Source: Acidobacteriaceae bacterium (GTDB taxonomy: Bacteria; Acidobacteriota; Terriglobia; Terriglobales; Acidobacteriaceae). From it: DNA of 10,325 nucleotides. A program made the translations under genes and the position numbers. Positions within the stretch are counted from its first letter, which is position 1. Every line of letters begins with the position of its first letter. This document shows, piece after piece, positions 1 through 6,751 of this stretch. The notes beneath the pieces were generated by a model. That model was not told where the DNA came from and did not search any database. It worked only from the letters and a program-made list of their open reading frames with translations. Where the stretch lies: assembly GCA_003151875.1 (NCBI GenBank), contig PLYW01000354.1:1-10325 (forward strand), read 5' to 3'.

Positions 1-2
1 TC

Positions 3-404
3 AAGGTGGATGGCAAGCTGTTCGTAGTGGCGGCAATGGAGATGGTGCCGCAACGGGTTTCGTTCAAGTGCACGCCGGAGAATTTCGCTGAGTTGTGCGA
101 GCGGCCTGGAATCATTCCCGCCCCCTACATGGCGCGGGCGCAGTGGGTCAGCCTGGAGCGGCTGAACGCGCTGCCCGATGCGGAGCTACGCGAAATGATT
201 TCCGAATCCTACCGGCTGGTGTGGGAGCGCCTGCCGATGAAGAGGCGGGTTGAGCTGGAGAGCGGCGCAGCGGCAGAAGCAAAGCGACCGGCAGTCCGCA
301 AACTAAAGCCTGCATCGCGGAAGTCAGCGGTCAAAACGAAGTCAGCGGTCAAGAGTAAGTCATCGGTGAAGACCAAGCGTACGAAGGCGGCCCGGCGTAG
401 ATGA
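3..404 (+). CDS. YjbR/MmcQ-family protein with Lys-rich tail (5' truncated)
   Basis: The reading frame is open to the left edge, so the N-terminus (about 35-40 residues in this family) is missing; the GTG at position 6 is probably internal. The visible part matches the C-terminal half of YjbR/MmcQ (CyaY-like fold) proteins: a 'VDGKLFVVAAM' strand, 'VSFKCTPENFAEL', the family hallmark 'PAPYMARAQWVSL', then 'ELREMISESYRLVWERLPMKRR'. Members are often annotated as DNA-binding, but their biochemical role is poorly defined. After the domain comes a tail of about 45 residues rich in Lys, Arg, Ala and Ser with a six-residue repeat (KSAVKT, KSAVKS, KSSVKT) ending in ARRR. Such tails resemble histone H1/AlgP-like nucleic-acid-binding extensions, so a DNA or RNA role is a reasonable inference, not proven. 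The TGA stop at 402-404 overlaps the ATG of the next gene (ATGA), which suggests translational coupling. Confidence 0.8.
   Translation, partial: KVDGKLFVVAAMEMVPQRVSFKCTPENFAELCERPGIIPAPYMARAQWVSLERLNALPDAELREMISESYRLVWERLPMKRRVELESGAAAEAKRPAVRKLKPASRKSAVKTKSAVKSKSSVKTKRTKAARRR
321..374 (+). repeat. 18-nt coding tandem repeat (three units)
   Basis: Three 18-nt units (321-338, 339-356, 357-374) each begin AAGTCA and encode KSAVKT, KSAVKS and KSSVKT in the basic tail of the YjbR-type gene. The first two units are nearly identical in DNA and the third has diverged, which points to recent duplication by slippage. Copy number may vary between relatives without breaking the frame. Confidence 0.75.
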
Positions 405-1216
405 AGATGAAGTGGATAGCCGGCCTGCGTGGTGCCGTCATTTTCAGCGCGATGTTTTTGTCCGTGCTGCAGACGGCTTCAGCGACTGCGGGAAAATTCC
501 GAGGAGCGGTTTGGGTGGGAGCCCCCTGCTTCAGCAGGGGGAAGATGGACTTTAGTCCATCGGAAAAGCGTTCGATTTCAAAGTGGGCTTTAGCCCTGGA
601 ATTTCCGGAGGCCAGCGCTAAAGCGCCGGATCAAAGTCGAGACATTCTTCGGAGCGCTGAAGCGCTCCTTCCCCCGCATAAATGCGGGGGCTCCCACCGA
701 GAAGAAGATTTGCCGAGTTATTCTCTGGTTTTTTCGGCAACCGCTTCCTCCGTAGCTCAATCATCTGCATCGCGGGCGCCACGTAGTTCGATCTCGCCGC
801 AAACCGCGGCCCTGGAGCGCGACTTCTTCGCCGCCCTTCGCCAAGGGAACGCCACGAAGTTCTTGTCCTACGTGCCCGAGGAGGGCCTTCACGTCGGCCC
901 GCAAGCCCAGTCGATGGGCCGCGCCGAGGTCGAAGAGCAGTTGTCGCATCGGCGTGGCCTCTACTGCAAGCTGTTCGACTCATCCTGTATCGACACTGCG
1001 ATCAAGCTGGATGCCAGCTCGCGCGCGTGCTCGGACCGCGAGCTGCTGACGCATTCGGAAAAAGTTCGCACCGCCGCCAGCGAAACCGTGCGCAACGGCG
1101 TGCGTCAGGCGATTCTGGTGGCCGAGGTCAAGAACAAGCGATGCGGCGGCGCGAACCTGGTCGATTTCATCTTCAATGACGTGCAGGGCAAGTGGAAGTT
1201 GTTCTCGGTGCCGTAG
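401..1216 (+). CDS. Secreted hypothetical protein with an in-frame palindromic-element insertion
   Basis: The gene encodes 271 residues and starts at the ATG overlapping the upstream stop (ATGA); a second ATG two codons later (407) is an alternative. Residues 1-30 form a signal peptide: a basic start (MKMKW), a hydrophobic core (GAVIFSAMFLSVLQTA), and an Ala-rich cleavage region (ASATA). Residues of about 38-99 are encoded entirely by copy 1 of the six-hairpin repeat and have no protein-like character. A Ser/Ala-rich linker follows, then from about residue 136 a compact domain beginning 'ALERDFFAALRQGNATKFLSYV' and ending 'LVDFIFNDVQGKWKLFSVP'. The layout of that domain (N-terminal helix, terminal strand with KWKLFSV) recalls NTF2/SnoaL-like or DUF4440-like proteins, but this is only a resemblance. 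Two Cys pairs (CKLFDSSC; ACSD and RCGG) could form disulfides outside the cytoplasm. Function unknown. The ORF is likely real because the signal peptide and mature domain share one frame. Confidence 0.65.
   Translation: MKMKWIAGLRGAVIFSAMFLSVLQTASATAGKFRGAVWVGAPCFSRGKMDFSPSEKRSISKWALALEFPEASAKAPDQSRDILRSAEALLPPHKCGGSHREEDLPSYSLVFSATASSVAQSSASRAPRSSISPQTAALERDFFAALRQGNATKFLSYVPEEGLHVGPQAQSMGRAEVEEQLSHRRGLYCKLFDSSCIDTAIKLDASSRACSDRELLTHSEKVRTAASETVRNGVRQAILVAEVKNKRCGGANLVDFIFNDVQGKWKLFSVP
515..697 (+). repeat. Six-hairpin palindromic element, copy 1 (inside a CDS)
   Basis: The outer inverted repeat is GTGGGAGCCCCC (515-526) with GGGGGCTCCCAC (686-697). Between its ends are six palindromes, most with two-base centres: 522-541 (9-bp stem, centre TC), 545-560 (7 bp, TT), 585-596 (5 bp, TT), 615-626 (5 bp, AA), 651-668 (8 bp, GA) and 671-690 (9 bp, AA). 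The first three read CT-YY-AG and the next two CT-RA-AG; the last is AT-AA-AT. The core is 183 bp, exactly 61 codons, and is translated without a stop in the frame of the surrounding gene. Weaker similarity to the other two copies extends outwards on both sides (GCGGGAAAA before it, ATTCTCTGGTTTT after it). Confidence 0.9.
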
Positions 1217-1466
1217 GGGGTTGCCGACAAAGCTGGGTGAGGCGCGTCGCAGGCTCTAGCGGAGGTTGCGCTCCGGCCCAAATCGGGAAACGCGTCAGAA
1301 TTGCGCAGACTCCAAATTTCGCGTTTAGAGGCGTTCTAAGCACCGCAGACGATCCGGAGGTACTTTTTGGCTGTCCGCAACCGTAAAATGCTGCCTACGG
1401 GCTCGCCAGCGCATTTAAATGGCATTCTGTGCGGCCGTAATTATGGCTAAATAGTGGCCAATGTCA
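1217..1466. other. Intergenic stretch, no gene recognised
   Basis: I see no credible reading frame, terminator with a T-tract, or structured RNA here. A short plus-strand frame running to 1386 has no ribosome site or recognisable protein. Near its right end are two AT-rich palindromes: CATTTAAATG (1412-1421, perfect) and GCCGTAATTATGGC (1434-1447, 12 of 14 symmetric). They sit just upstream of the promoter candidate and could be operator sites, but no regulator family can be assigned. Confidence 0.4.
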
Positions 1467-1496
1467 TTGTCACGTAAGTTTTACACAATTCATATT
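1467..1496 (+). promoter_or_regulatory. Sigma-70-type promoter candidate upstream of the STAS gene
   Basis: TTGTCA (1467-1472, 5 of 6 to the -35 consensus) and CATATT (1491-1496, 4 of 6 to the -10) are separated by 18 bases, within a conspicuously AT-rich stretch (about 1475-1520) of otherwise GC-rich DNA. It would give a leader of roughly 135 bases before the ATG at 1639. This rests on sequence inspection only. Confidence 0.35.
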
Positions 1497-1638
1497 TTAT
1501 AGCATGAAAGTGTAGTATTGGCGCTTCGGCCCGACGACGGGATTACCCGACCGGCAGCCTCTATAGCTTTTGTTAGCCTGTCGCCGGGACATCGTGATAC
1601 TTTGGAAACCCGAACTTCGCCAGAGGAACCACGCAGCC

Positions 1639-2019
1639 ATGATGTTGGAAACCGAAGTCTTCCAATTCGAACCCGATATCACCGGGGTCTCCTGCGCGGG
1701 CCGCTTCACGTTGGGGACGCGCCTCAGCGAAACCGAAGCGCTGTTCAATTCGCTGATTCAACAAGGCGCGCGCAAGCTTGTGCTCGACCTCACCCACGTC
1801 GAGTTTGTGGACAGTGCCGGTCTCGGGATCATCATGCATATCTTTGGTGAGATTGGTCAGCAGGGAGGACACTTCCGCATTGCCGGCGCCAACGATCAGG
1901 TGAAGCGCCTGTTTGAGATCACCCACACCAAGGCGATTCTGGCGATCGATCCCGACCTGGTTACCAGTGTGAAAAAGCTTCAGTCTGGCGATGCGACGGC
2001 TGCGGGTGCAATAGCATAA
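1639..2019 (+). CDS. STAS-domain protein, anti-sigma-factor antagonist type
   Basis: The gene encodes 126 residues, the usual size for a free-standing STAS protein (SpoIIAA/RsbV type). The hallmark strand and phosphorylation loop are clear: 'KLVLDLTHVEFVDSAGLGIIMHIF', with the predicted phospho-acceptor Ser59 in DSAGLG. Family members bind an anti-sigma kinase when unphosphorylated and release the sigma factor; phosphorylation of this Ser breaks the interaction. The frame is open further upstream (to a TTG at 1570), but the ATG at 1639 is chosen because AGAGGA (1622-1627) lies 11 bases before it and homology should begin with the 'ETEVFQF' strand. A second ATG at 1642 is equally possible. No RsbW/SpoIIAB kinase, phosphatase or sigma gene is adjacent, so the partner is unknown. 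The gene stands alone between a promoter-like region and a convergent pyrD. Confidence 0.88.
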   Translation: MMLETEVFQFEPDITGVSCAGRFTLGTRLSETEALFNSLIQQGARKLVLDLTHVEFVDSAGLGIIMHIFGEIGQQGGHFRIAGANDQVKRLFEITHTKAILAIDPDLVTSVKKLQSGDATAAGAIA

Positions 2020-2081
2020 CGCTCGCGCGTAAGACGGCTGGGGAGACTGCAAGAAAGGCCCTGCAAGGGACGGAAACAGCA

Positions 2082-2122
2082 GGTCCCTCCGCTCGCCCGC
2101 GGCGGGCTCGGTCGGGATGACA
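2082..2122. repeat. Dispersed GGTCCCTC...GGGATGACA repeat
   Basis: The segment begins GGTCCCTCCGCTCG and ends GGTCGGGATGACA. Read on the minus strand it gives the pseudo-peptide CHPDRARRGRAEGPA, close to the CHPERSEG-type translations I recall as recurrent spurious ORFs in acidobacterial and other environmental genomes. It lies in the convergent gap between the STAS gene and pyrD. An internal GCCCG-CGG-CGGGC stem can form, but there is no T-tract, so a classical terminator is not supported. Confidence 0.5.
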
Positions 2123-2134
2123 AGCTGTAGAAGC

Positions 2135-2168
2135 TGACAACCGGCAACTGACAACTGACAACTGCTAT
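2135..2168. repeat. Short heptamer array (TGACAAC type)
   Basis: Units TGACAAC (2135-2141), CGGCAAC (2142-2148), TGACAAC (2149-2155) and TGACAAC (2156-2162) are followed by a degenerate unit TGCTATT that contains the pyrD stop codon (2165-2167 on the minus strand). The 7-base period and the -CAAC ending relate it to the TGCYAAN arrays at 6993-7132, so the same repeat type recurs at a second site. Confidence 0.75.
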
Positions 2169-3103
2169 TCGATCGTCAACCCGCCGGTCAGATCGCTGAT
2201 CTTTTCAATGCGGTGTTCCAGGCACCATTTCTCCAGGGAATCGACCAGCGTCTCACAGGCGCATGGGTCCCAGAAGTTCACCGTGCCGACCTCGATGGCG
2301 GTTGCGCCGGCCAGCAGGAATTCAATCACATCTTCAGCGGTGCTGATGCCGCCGATTCCGATGACGGGTATCTTCACCGCCTTGGCCGCTTCCCACACCA
2401 TGCGCAGAGCAATCGGCTTGATGGCGGGCCCGGACAGTCCCGCAGTAACGTTGGAGATGCGCGGCTTGCGGGTTTCGGCGTCGATCGCCATGGCCACAAA
2501 AGTATTGACCAGCGAGATGGCGTCAGCCCCCGCTTCCTCGGCTGCCCGCGCCACCTCGGGAATGCTGGTCACGTTGGGCGAAAGTTTCACGATGAGCGGG
2601 CGGGTGGCAATCTTTTTCACCGCGCTCACCACATCAAACAGCATTTTGGGGTCACTGCCAAAGCTGATTCCGCCGCACTTGGTGTTGGGACAGGAAACGT
2701 TCAGCTCATAAGCGGCGATGCCTGCGCCGTCGTTGAGCGCGCGCACCACGTCTTCGTACTCCTCCTGCGAATGGCCAAACACGTTGCAGAAGAAAACGAT
2801 GTTCTTGATGTTGTTCAGAAGCGGCAGCTTCTCTTCCAGAAAGGCCCGCACTCCAACGTTTTGCAGTCCGATGGCATTGAGCATTCCAGCGGGAGTTTCA
2901 AACAGCCGCGGCGGAGGGTTGCCGGCCATCGGTTCGCGCGAGAGTCCCTTAACGACGAACCCGCCCAGCCGATCAAGCGTGACCACGTCTTCGAATTCCA
3001 CGCCATAGCCAAAACTTCCACTGGCGGCCATGACCGGGTTCTTGAGCGTAATTCCGGCGACATTGACGCTCATATCCAGCGCGGGCTTGCGAGCAGGACT
3101 CAC
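2165..3103 (-). CDS. pyrD: Dihydroorotate dehydrogenase, class 1 (PyrD catalytic subunit)
   Basis: The enzyme oxidises dihydroorotate to orotate with FMN in pyrimidine synthesis and is cytosolic in this class. Diagnostic features, numbered from the chosen start: 'GITLKNPVMAASGSFGYG' near the N-terminus, 'NAIGLQN' (about 77-83), 'NVSCPN' (135-140) with catalytic base Cys138 (class 2 enzymes have Ser), 'IVKLSPNV', 'VIGIGGI' and 'AIEVGTVNF' for phosphate/FMN binding. The length of 312 residues fits class 1. The GTG at 3103 is preferred because GGAGA (3111-3115) sits 7 bases ahead of it; a GTG at 3136 inside the upstream gene and an ATG at 3073 ('MSVNVAG') are alternatives. The NAD-linked class 1B form needs a PyrK partner, which is not in this window, so 1B versus 1A cannot be settled by context, though the opening and the TKCGG after NVSCPN favour 1B. 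It begins 13 bases after the GH18-NodB-GT2 gene and is probably cotranscribed with it. Confidence 0.93.
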   Translation of the reverse strand: MSPARKPALDMSVNVAGITLKNPVMAASGSFGYGVEFEDVVTLDRLGGFVVKGLSREPMAGNPPPRLFETPAGMLNAIGLQNVGVRAFLEEKLPLLNNIKNIVFFCNVFGHSQEEYEDVVRALNDGAGIAAYELNVSCPNTKCGGISFGSDPKMLFDVVSAVKKIATRPLIVKLSPNVTSIPEVARAAEEAGADAISLVNTFVAMAIDAETRKPRISNVTAGLSGPAIKPIALRMVWEAAKAVKIPVIGIGGISTAEDVIEFLLAGATAIEVGTVNFWDPCACETLVDSLEKWCLEHRIEKISDLTGGLTIE

Positions 3104-3110
3104 GAATGGG

Positions 3111-3115
3111 TCTCC
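3111..3115 (-). promoter_or_regulatory. Ribosome binding site that sets the pyrD start
   Basis: On the minus strand GGAGA lies 7 bases before the GTG at 3103 and just after the TGA (3117-3119) of the upstream gene. Stop, Shine-Dalgarno and start therefore follow within 17 bases, which favours this start and suggests coupled re-initiation. Confidence 0.6.
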
Positions 3116-3116
3116 A

Positions 3117-6100
3117 TCAATGCGCCTCTCTTTCACGGCCTACGGTAATGGGCTGCCTCACACTGGCAGTGCGCTCCAGTTTGTCCCAGGCAAAGCTGCC
3201 GCCTTCCATGGCACGCTTGAGCGTCTTGAGGAGCACCAGGGAGAACAGTTGGCGGTAAGCGAAACGTTGCAGCCAGACGTGGCCCAGCAAGAGGAAGTCG
3301 CGTTTTCCACCGGGCTGTTGCCGCTCCAGCGTGAAGGCTATGGCCGAGGCGATGAAATCAATCACCATGAACAATGCGAAGTACACGACCAACTTGTGGA
3401 AATCGGCCGGATTCGCCGACTCGGGATGCCGGTACTTGTCGACGAAGTAGATGGCGGCGCCGGTGACGAACATGATGTCGATGAACGGCGAGACCAAGGG
3501 CAGCAGGACCTGGAAGATGACCATGTTGGGTATCGCGACCCAGCCGAGAGCTCCTTTTTGCTTCACCGCCGCGCGGTGCTTCCACACCGACTGCATGATG
3601 CCGAAGGACCAGCGGAAACGTTGCCGCATCAGCCCGCGCGCCTTGGTTGGCGCCTCAGTATAGGCCAGCGCGCGGTCCTCGTAATTGACCCAATAGCCCG
3701 CCTGCAGCAGCGCCATGGTGAGATCGGCATCTTCGGCAACGGTGTCGTGCTGATAGCCGCCGGCGGCGCGAACCGGCGCGGTGCGCCATGCGCCAATGGC
3801 TCCAGGGACCACGCTCACGGCGTTGAGCGTGTTGAGCGCGCGCCGTTCAAAGTTCTGGCTGGTGATGTACTCCAAGGCTTGCCAGCGGGTCCACAGATTG
3901 ACGCGATTGCCGACCTTGGCATTGCCCGCCATGGCCGCCACCCGCGGATTGCTGAAGTGCGGCACCAGTTTCGAGATCGCGTCGGGCGCGACCAGGGTGT
4001 CGGCGTCGATGCCGACAAACAGCTCTTCTGTCACTTGCTCCAGTCCGAAGTTCAGCGCGTCGGCTTTGCCTGAATTTGGCTTGGTCAACACCATGACCCG
4101 GCCGGCCGCGATCTCATTCTGGAAGGCGGCGCGCGTGACCTCCAGAGTCGCGTCCGTGGAACCATCGTCGATGACAATCACTCGAAGGTTCTTGTAATCG
4201 GAATCCAGGACCGAACCGACGGTGCGCTCGATGACCTTTGCCTCATTGTAGGCGGGGACGAGCACGGCCACCGCCGGCTGGTAGGCGGGGTCGAAGTTGC
4301 TCTTGCGCCGATGGAACCGGTCGAAGATGGCCAGAGTTCCCACCAGCACCAGGCGCCCGCTCATCAGCACGTCACCCACAAAGAAAACGAAAATAATGAA
4401 CGCCGAGATGAATCCGAACAGGCCGAAGCTCAGTCCGTCGACCCAGGCGGCCCAGCGTTCGTTGGTCGAAATGGGCGGCATGACTTCAGCGCGTGTCTTG
4501 CCCAGCAGATTGGAGACCGGAACGATCTCGTAGCCGCGGGTCTTCAGGCCGTCGATCATCATGCCCAGCGCCTTGACGGTCTCGCTGCGGTTGCCTCCGC
4601 CATCATGCAGCAGGATGATGTTTCCACAACTAAGATTGCTGGGCTGGCAGGGCGGCAGGTTGGCGAACACGTCGGCCACAATGTCGTCGGCGGAGCGCCG
4701 CGGATTATCGTGCCAGTCGTTGGGGTCGATCTTGTCTCCCACCGTGATATAGCCCATGTCCTGCGAGAGCTCCAGGGGGCGAACCTGGTCGGCGGTATCG
4801 GGCTCCTGGTCAATCGAATACGGCGGACGGAAAAGTACTGGCTTGACTCCCATCTTGCCCTCGAACAGCCGCTCGGTGAGATTCAGTTCCACCTCGAAGT
4901 AGCGCTTGGAGATGTTGCTGATGTCAGGATGGGTGAAGGTGTGGTTCCCGATTTCATGGCCTTCCTTATAAATGCGCTTGGCAATGCCGGGATATTTTTC
5001 CACTTCCAGCCCAATGAGGAAGAAGGTGGCCTTGACGTTCTTTTCTTTCAGCACGTCGAGAATCTTGGGAGTCCAGGTCGGGTCGGGGCCGTCGTCGAAG
5101 GTGATGGCAACCTTCTTTTGCGAGGTCCCGCCGTACATGTCAACTTCGTACGGCGAAGGCATGGTCTTAAAAACTTCGTCGCTGACCAGATTGGTATTGG
5201 CATCGACCTTGATCGTGCGCTCGCCGGAGGCCGGACGCGAAGCGATGCGCAGGACTTCACCTTGCCCTTCGATGTCCACGTCCTGACCGGGAGGGACCGT
5301 GTCTAACTTGGCCGGCGCATTGGCCTCGAAGGGCTTGTCCCAAACCGCCCACAGCGAGCGGTCTTCCGAACCCAGCCTCCATAATGCGAAGGTGTTGATG
5401 CCCAACGAGTGAGCGGCCCGCATCTGGTTGAGCACCGTTACCCCGTCGAGAAACCACACGTCGTGGCGAACATTACTGTCGTCAAGATAGGCAAAGTGTG
5501 GATTCATGGCATCGTCGTCGAAGTTCACGTCAGTCGCGGCGTCCTCGGCTTCGAGCCATGCATCCTGCGCCGAGACGGTGTGCACGTTAGCGGGCGGCGT
5601 GCCTTTCTTCTGGCCTTTTTTCATCGCCCAGTCGTAGCCGTAATTGCCGACCGCGCATATGATTTTTTCCTTGGGGATGACTTTGAGGGCGTCCTGCAGG
5701 TTCTTCACGAACCAGTCCTGCCCGGCGACTGGGCCGGAGTCGCCGCCGGGGTAGTGCTGGTCATAGTTCATCAGGATCAAGCCATCCGAGATTTGCGCGA
5801 TGGCGGGATAGTCGAAGGTCTTGTCGTTGACCGGCACGGCGATATACAGCTTCAGGCCCTTAGCGTGGAGATCGGCGTAGAGCTCTTGCACCAGCGCGTG
5901 GTAGTCGTCGCGTGAGCTTTCGGGAAAGGCCTCAATGTCGAGCGTGAGGCCTTTGTACTGGTCGGTGGCCAGGAAACTCATGAGCTCGCTGCGGAAGCGC
6001 TGCCGTGCCGCAGGATCGGCCATGAACTTCGCGGTAATGTCAGGTTGCCACTCATTGCGTATGGGATCGAAGTTGTTGACCAGCGGCAGAACGTCGGTTT

Positions 6101-6611
6101 GCGCCTTCTCGCCCTTGAGGAACGGCATCACTCTTTCGTCCACCGAACGGAGTTTGCCCTTGTTGTCCATCAGGTCGTACAGCGTGTTCAGTTCGGTGAC
6201 CGCTTGCAGCCGGCCGTCCGCGGTCAGGACATGCATCCATTCGGGAAATAGCAGATCGATCTGCGGGTAGTACTCTTTCAGCGAGGCGAAGCTGGCCGCG
6301 TCCCACTGCACGTAGAACGCTCCACGAATGCCTTCGTCGGAGTTCAGGACCACCTGCGACGCGGGCCGTTTGGTTTTGCGGTGGGTGTTCTGCCGCCGTG
6401 GCGGCTTGTGCTTCTGGTTCTCCTTAAGCGCGTGGTAAGGCTTCTTCACTCCAGGGAGGAGCACGCCGGGGACCGACGATCCACGAATGATGGTCGCGAC
6501 AAAAAACACCACCAGCACCGTAACTACGATCACGCTGGTATCGAGCACCAAGCGTAAACGCCGCCAGCGCTTGCGATCGGGATCGAAGAAAATCGGTTTC
6601 GACTTAGGCAT
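3117..6611 (-). CDS. Trifunctional GH18-polysaccharide deacetylase (NodB)-GT2 synthase fusion
   Basis: This is a 1164-residue inner-membrane protein. Domains in order: a basic cytoplasmic start and TM helix (about 20-42); a GH18-type barrel (about 95-425) with 'GLTLDIEAFP' placing the acid at Glu227 and 'LILMNYD' at 278-284; a NodB deacetylase (about 498-705) with 'AITFDDGPD' (metal Asp507), 'HEIGNHTFTHPD' (His557, His561), 'RPPY' (595-598) and 'LLHDGGG' (His679); a TM helix (about 726-750); a processive GT2 domain (about 780-1005) with DDGSTD (815-820), DAD (869-871), ED (960-961) and QRFRW (997-1001); then at least three further hydrophobic segments. By the positive-inside rule, GH18 and NodB face outwards and GT2 inwards. 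Inference: it makes an N-acetylglucosamine-type polymer, deacetylates it outside and may trim it, combining PgaB-like and PgaC-like roles. All key residues are present. The exact polymer (PNAG, chitin-like, other) cannot be read from sequence. The ATG at 6611 has only a weak ribosome site. Confidence 0.92.
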   Translation of the reverse strand: MPKSKPIFFDPDRKRWRRLRLVLDTSVIVVTVLVVFFVATIIRGSSVPGVLLPGVKKPYHALKENQKHKPPRRQNTHRKTKRPASQVVLNSDEGIRGAFYVQWDAASFASLKEYYPQIDLLFPEWMHVLTADGRLQAVTELNTLYDLMDNKGKLRSVDERVMPFLKGEKAQTDVLPLVNNFDPIRNEWQPDITAKFMADPAARQRFRSELMSFLATDQYKGLTLDIEAFPESSRDDYHALVQELYADLHAKGLKLYIAVPVNDKTFDYPAIAQISDGLILMNYDQHYPGGDSGPVAGQDWFVKNLQDALKVIPKEKIICAVGNYGYDWAMKKGQKKGTPPANVHTVSAQDAWLEAEDAATDVNFDDDAMNPHFAYLDDSNVRHDVWFLDGVTVLNQMRAAHSLGINTFALWRLGSEDRSLWAVWDKPFEANAPAKLDTVPPGQDVDIEGQGEVLRIASRPASGERTIKVDANTNLVSDEVFKTMPSPYEVDMYGGTSQKKVAITFDDGPDPTWTPKILDVLKEKNVKATFFLIGLEVEKYPGIAKRIYKEGHEIGNHTFTHPDISNISKRYFEVELNLTERLFEGKMGVKPVLFRPPYSIDQEPDTADQVRPLELSQDMGYITVGDKIDPNDWHDNPRRSADDIVADVFANLPPCQPSNLSCGNIILLHDGGGNRSETVKALGMMIDGLKTRGYEIVPVSNLLGKTRAEVMPPISTNERWAAWVDGLSFGLFGFISAFIIFVFFVGDVLMSGRLVLVGTLAIFDRFHRRKSNFDPAYQPAVAVLVPAYNEAKVIERTVGSVLDSDYKNLRVIVIDDGSTDATLEVTRAAFQNEIAAGRVMVLTKPNSGKADALNFGLEQVTEELFVGIDADTLVAPDAISKLVPHFSNPRVAAMAGNAKVGNRVNLWTRWQALEYITSQNFERRALNTLNAVSVVPGAIGAWRTAPVRAAGGYQHDTVAEDADLTMALLQAGYWVNYEDRALAYTEAPTKARGLMRQRFRWSFGIMQSVWKHRAAVKQKGALGWVAIPNMVIFQVLLPLVSPFIDIMFVTGAAIYFVDKYRHPESANPADFHKLVVYFALFMVIDFIASAIAFTLERQQPGGKRDFLLLGHVWLQRFAYRQLFSLVLLKTLKRAMEGGSFAWDKLERTASVRQPITVGREREAH

Positions 6612-6634
6612 TCGGAGCCAATTTATCGTAGCAG

Positions 6635-6690
6635 CAGTTAGGGACTAGCAGTTAGCCGTTAGTACTTAGCACTTGGCATTTGGCAATTAG
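6635..6690. repeat. Heptamer array, left arm (inverted relative to the right array)
   Basis: Eight contiguous 7-base units fill this stretch: CAGTTAG, GGACTAG, CAGTTAG, CCGTTAG, TACTTAG, CACTTGG, CATTTGG, CAATTAG. Rotated and reverse-complemented they are the TGCTAAC/TGCCAAN units of the array at 6993-7132. It starts 23 bases upstream of the ATG of the GH18-NodB-GT2 gene, so any promoter of that operon must lie in, or be shifted by, these repeats. Confidence 0.75.
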
Positions 6691-6751
6691 TGGAAACGTC
6701 CGCCAAATGCTTCGCGCCCCGGCTGCGGAAAACTCTGGGGAAAGCTCTTTG

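Noticed and set aside
515..697. Treating the six-hairpin element as a tRNA cluster, riboswitch or attenuator
   Set aside because: The same unit occurs in three unrelated contexts and in both orientations, once inside a gene. No tRNA cloverleaf or ligand-binding core is visible; a dispersed repeat explains it better.
1192..1386. 64-codon plus-strand frame after the secreted-protein gene
   Set aside because: It begins inside the previous gene in another frame, has no ribosome site and encodes nothing recognisable.
1570..1638. Upstream TTG start for the STAS protein
   Set aside because: The extra 23 residues do not fit the STAS fold, and a ribosome site (1622-1627) points to the ATG at 1639.
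1573..2154. 193-codon minus-strand frame opposite the STAS gene
   Set aside because: The STAS reading is unambiguous, with a ribosome site and the DSAGLG motif. The antisense product has no domain and runs into the dispersed repeat.
2213..5915. Long plus-strand open frames (2213-3148, 3030-4073, 4311-5306, 5409-5915) opposite the minus-strand operon
   Set aside because: They are antisense to pyrD and the GH18-NodB-GT2 gene, whose proteins show conserved motifs throughout. The antisense translations are His/Gly/Arg-rich with no recognisable domain, as expected for shadows in GC-rich DNA.
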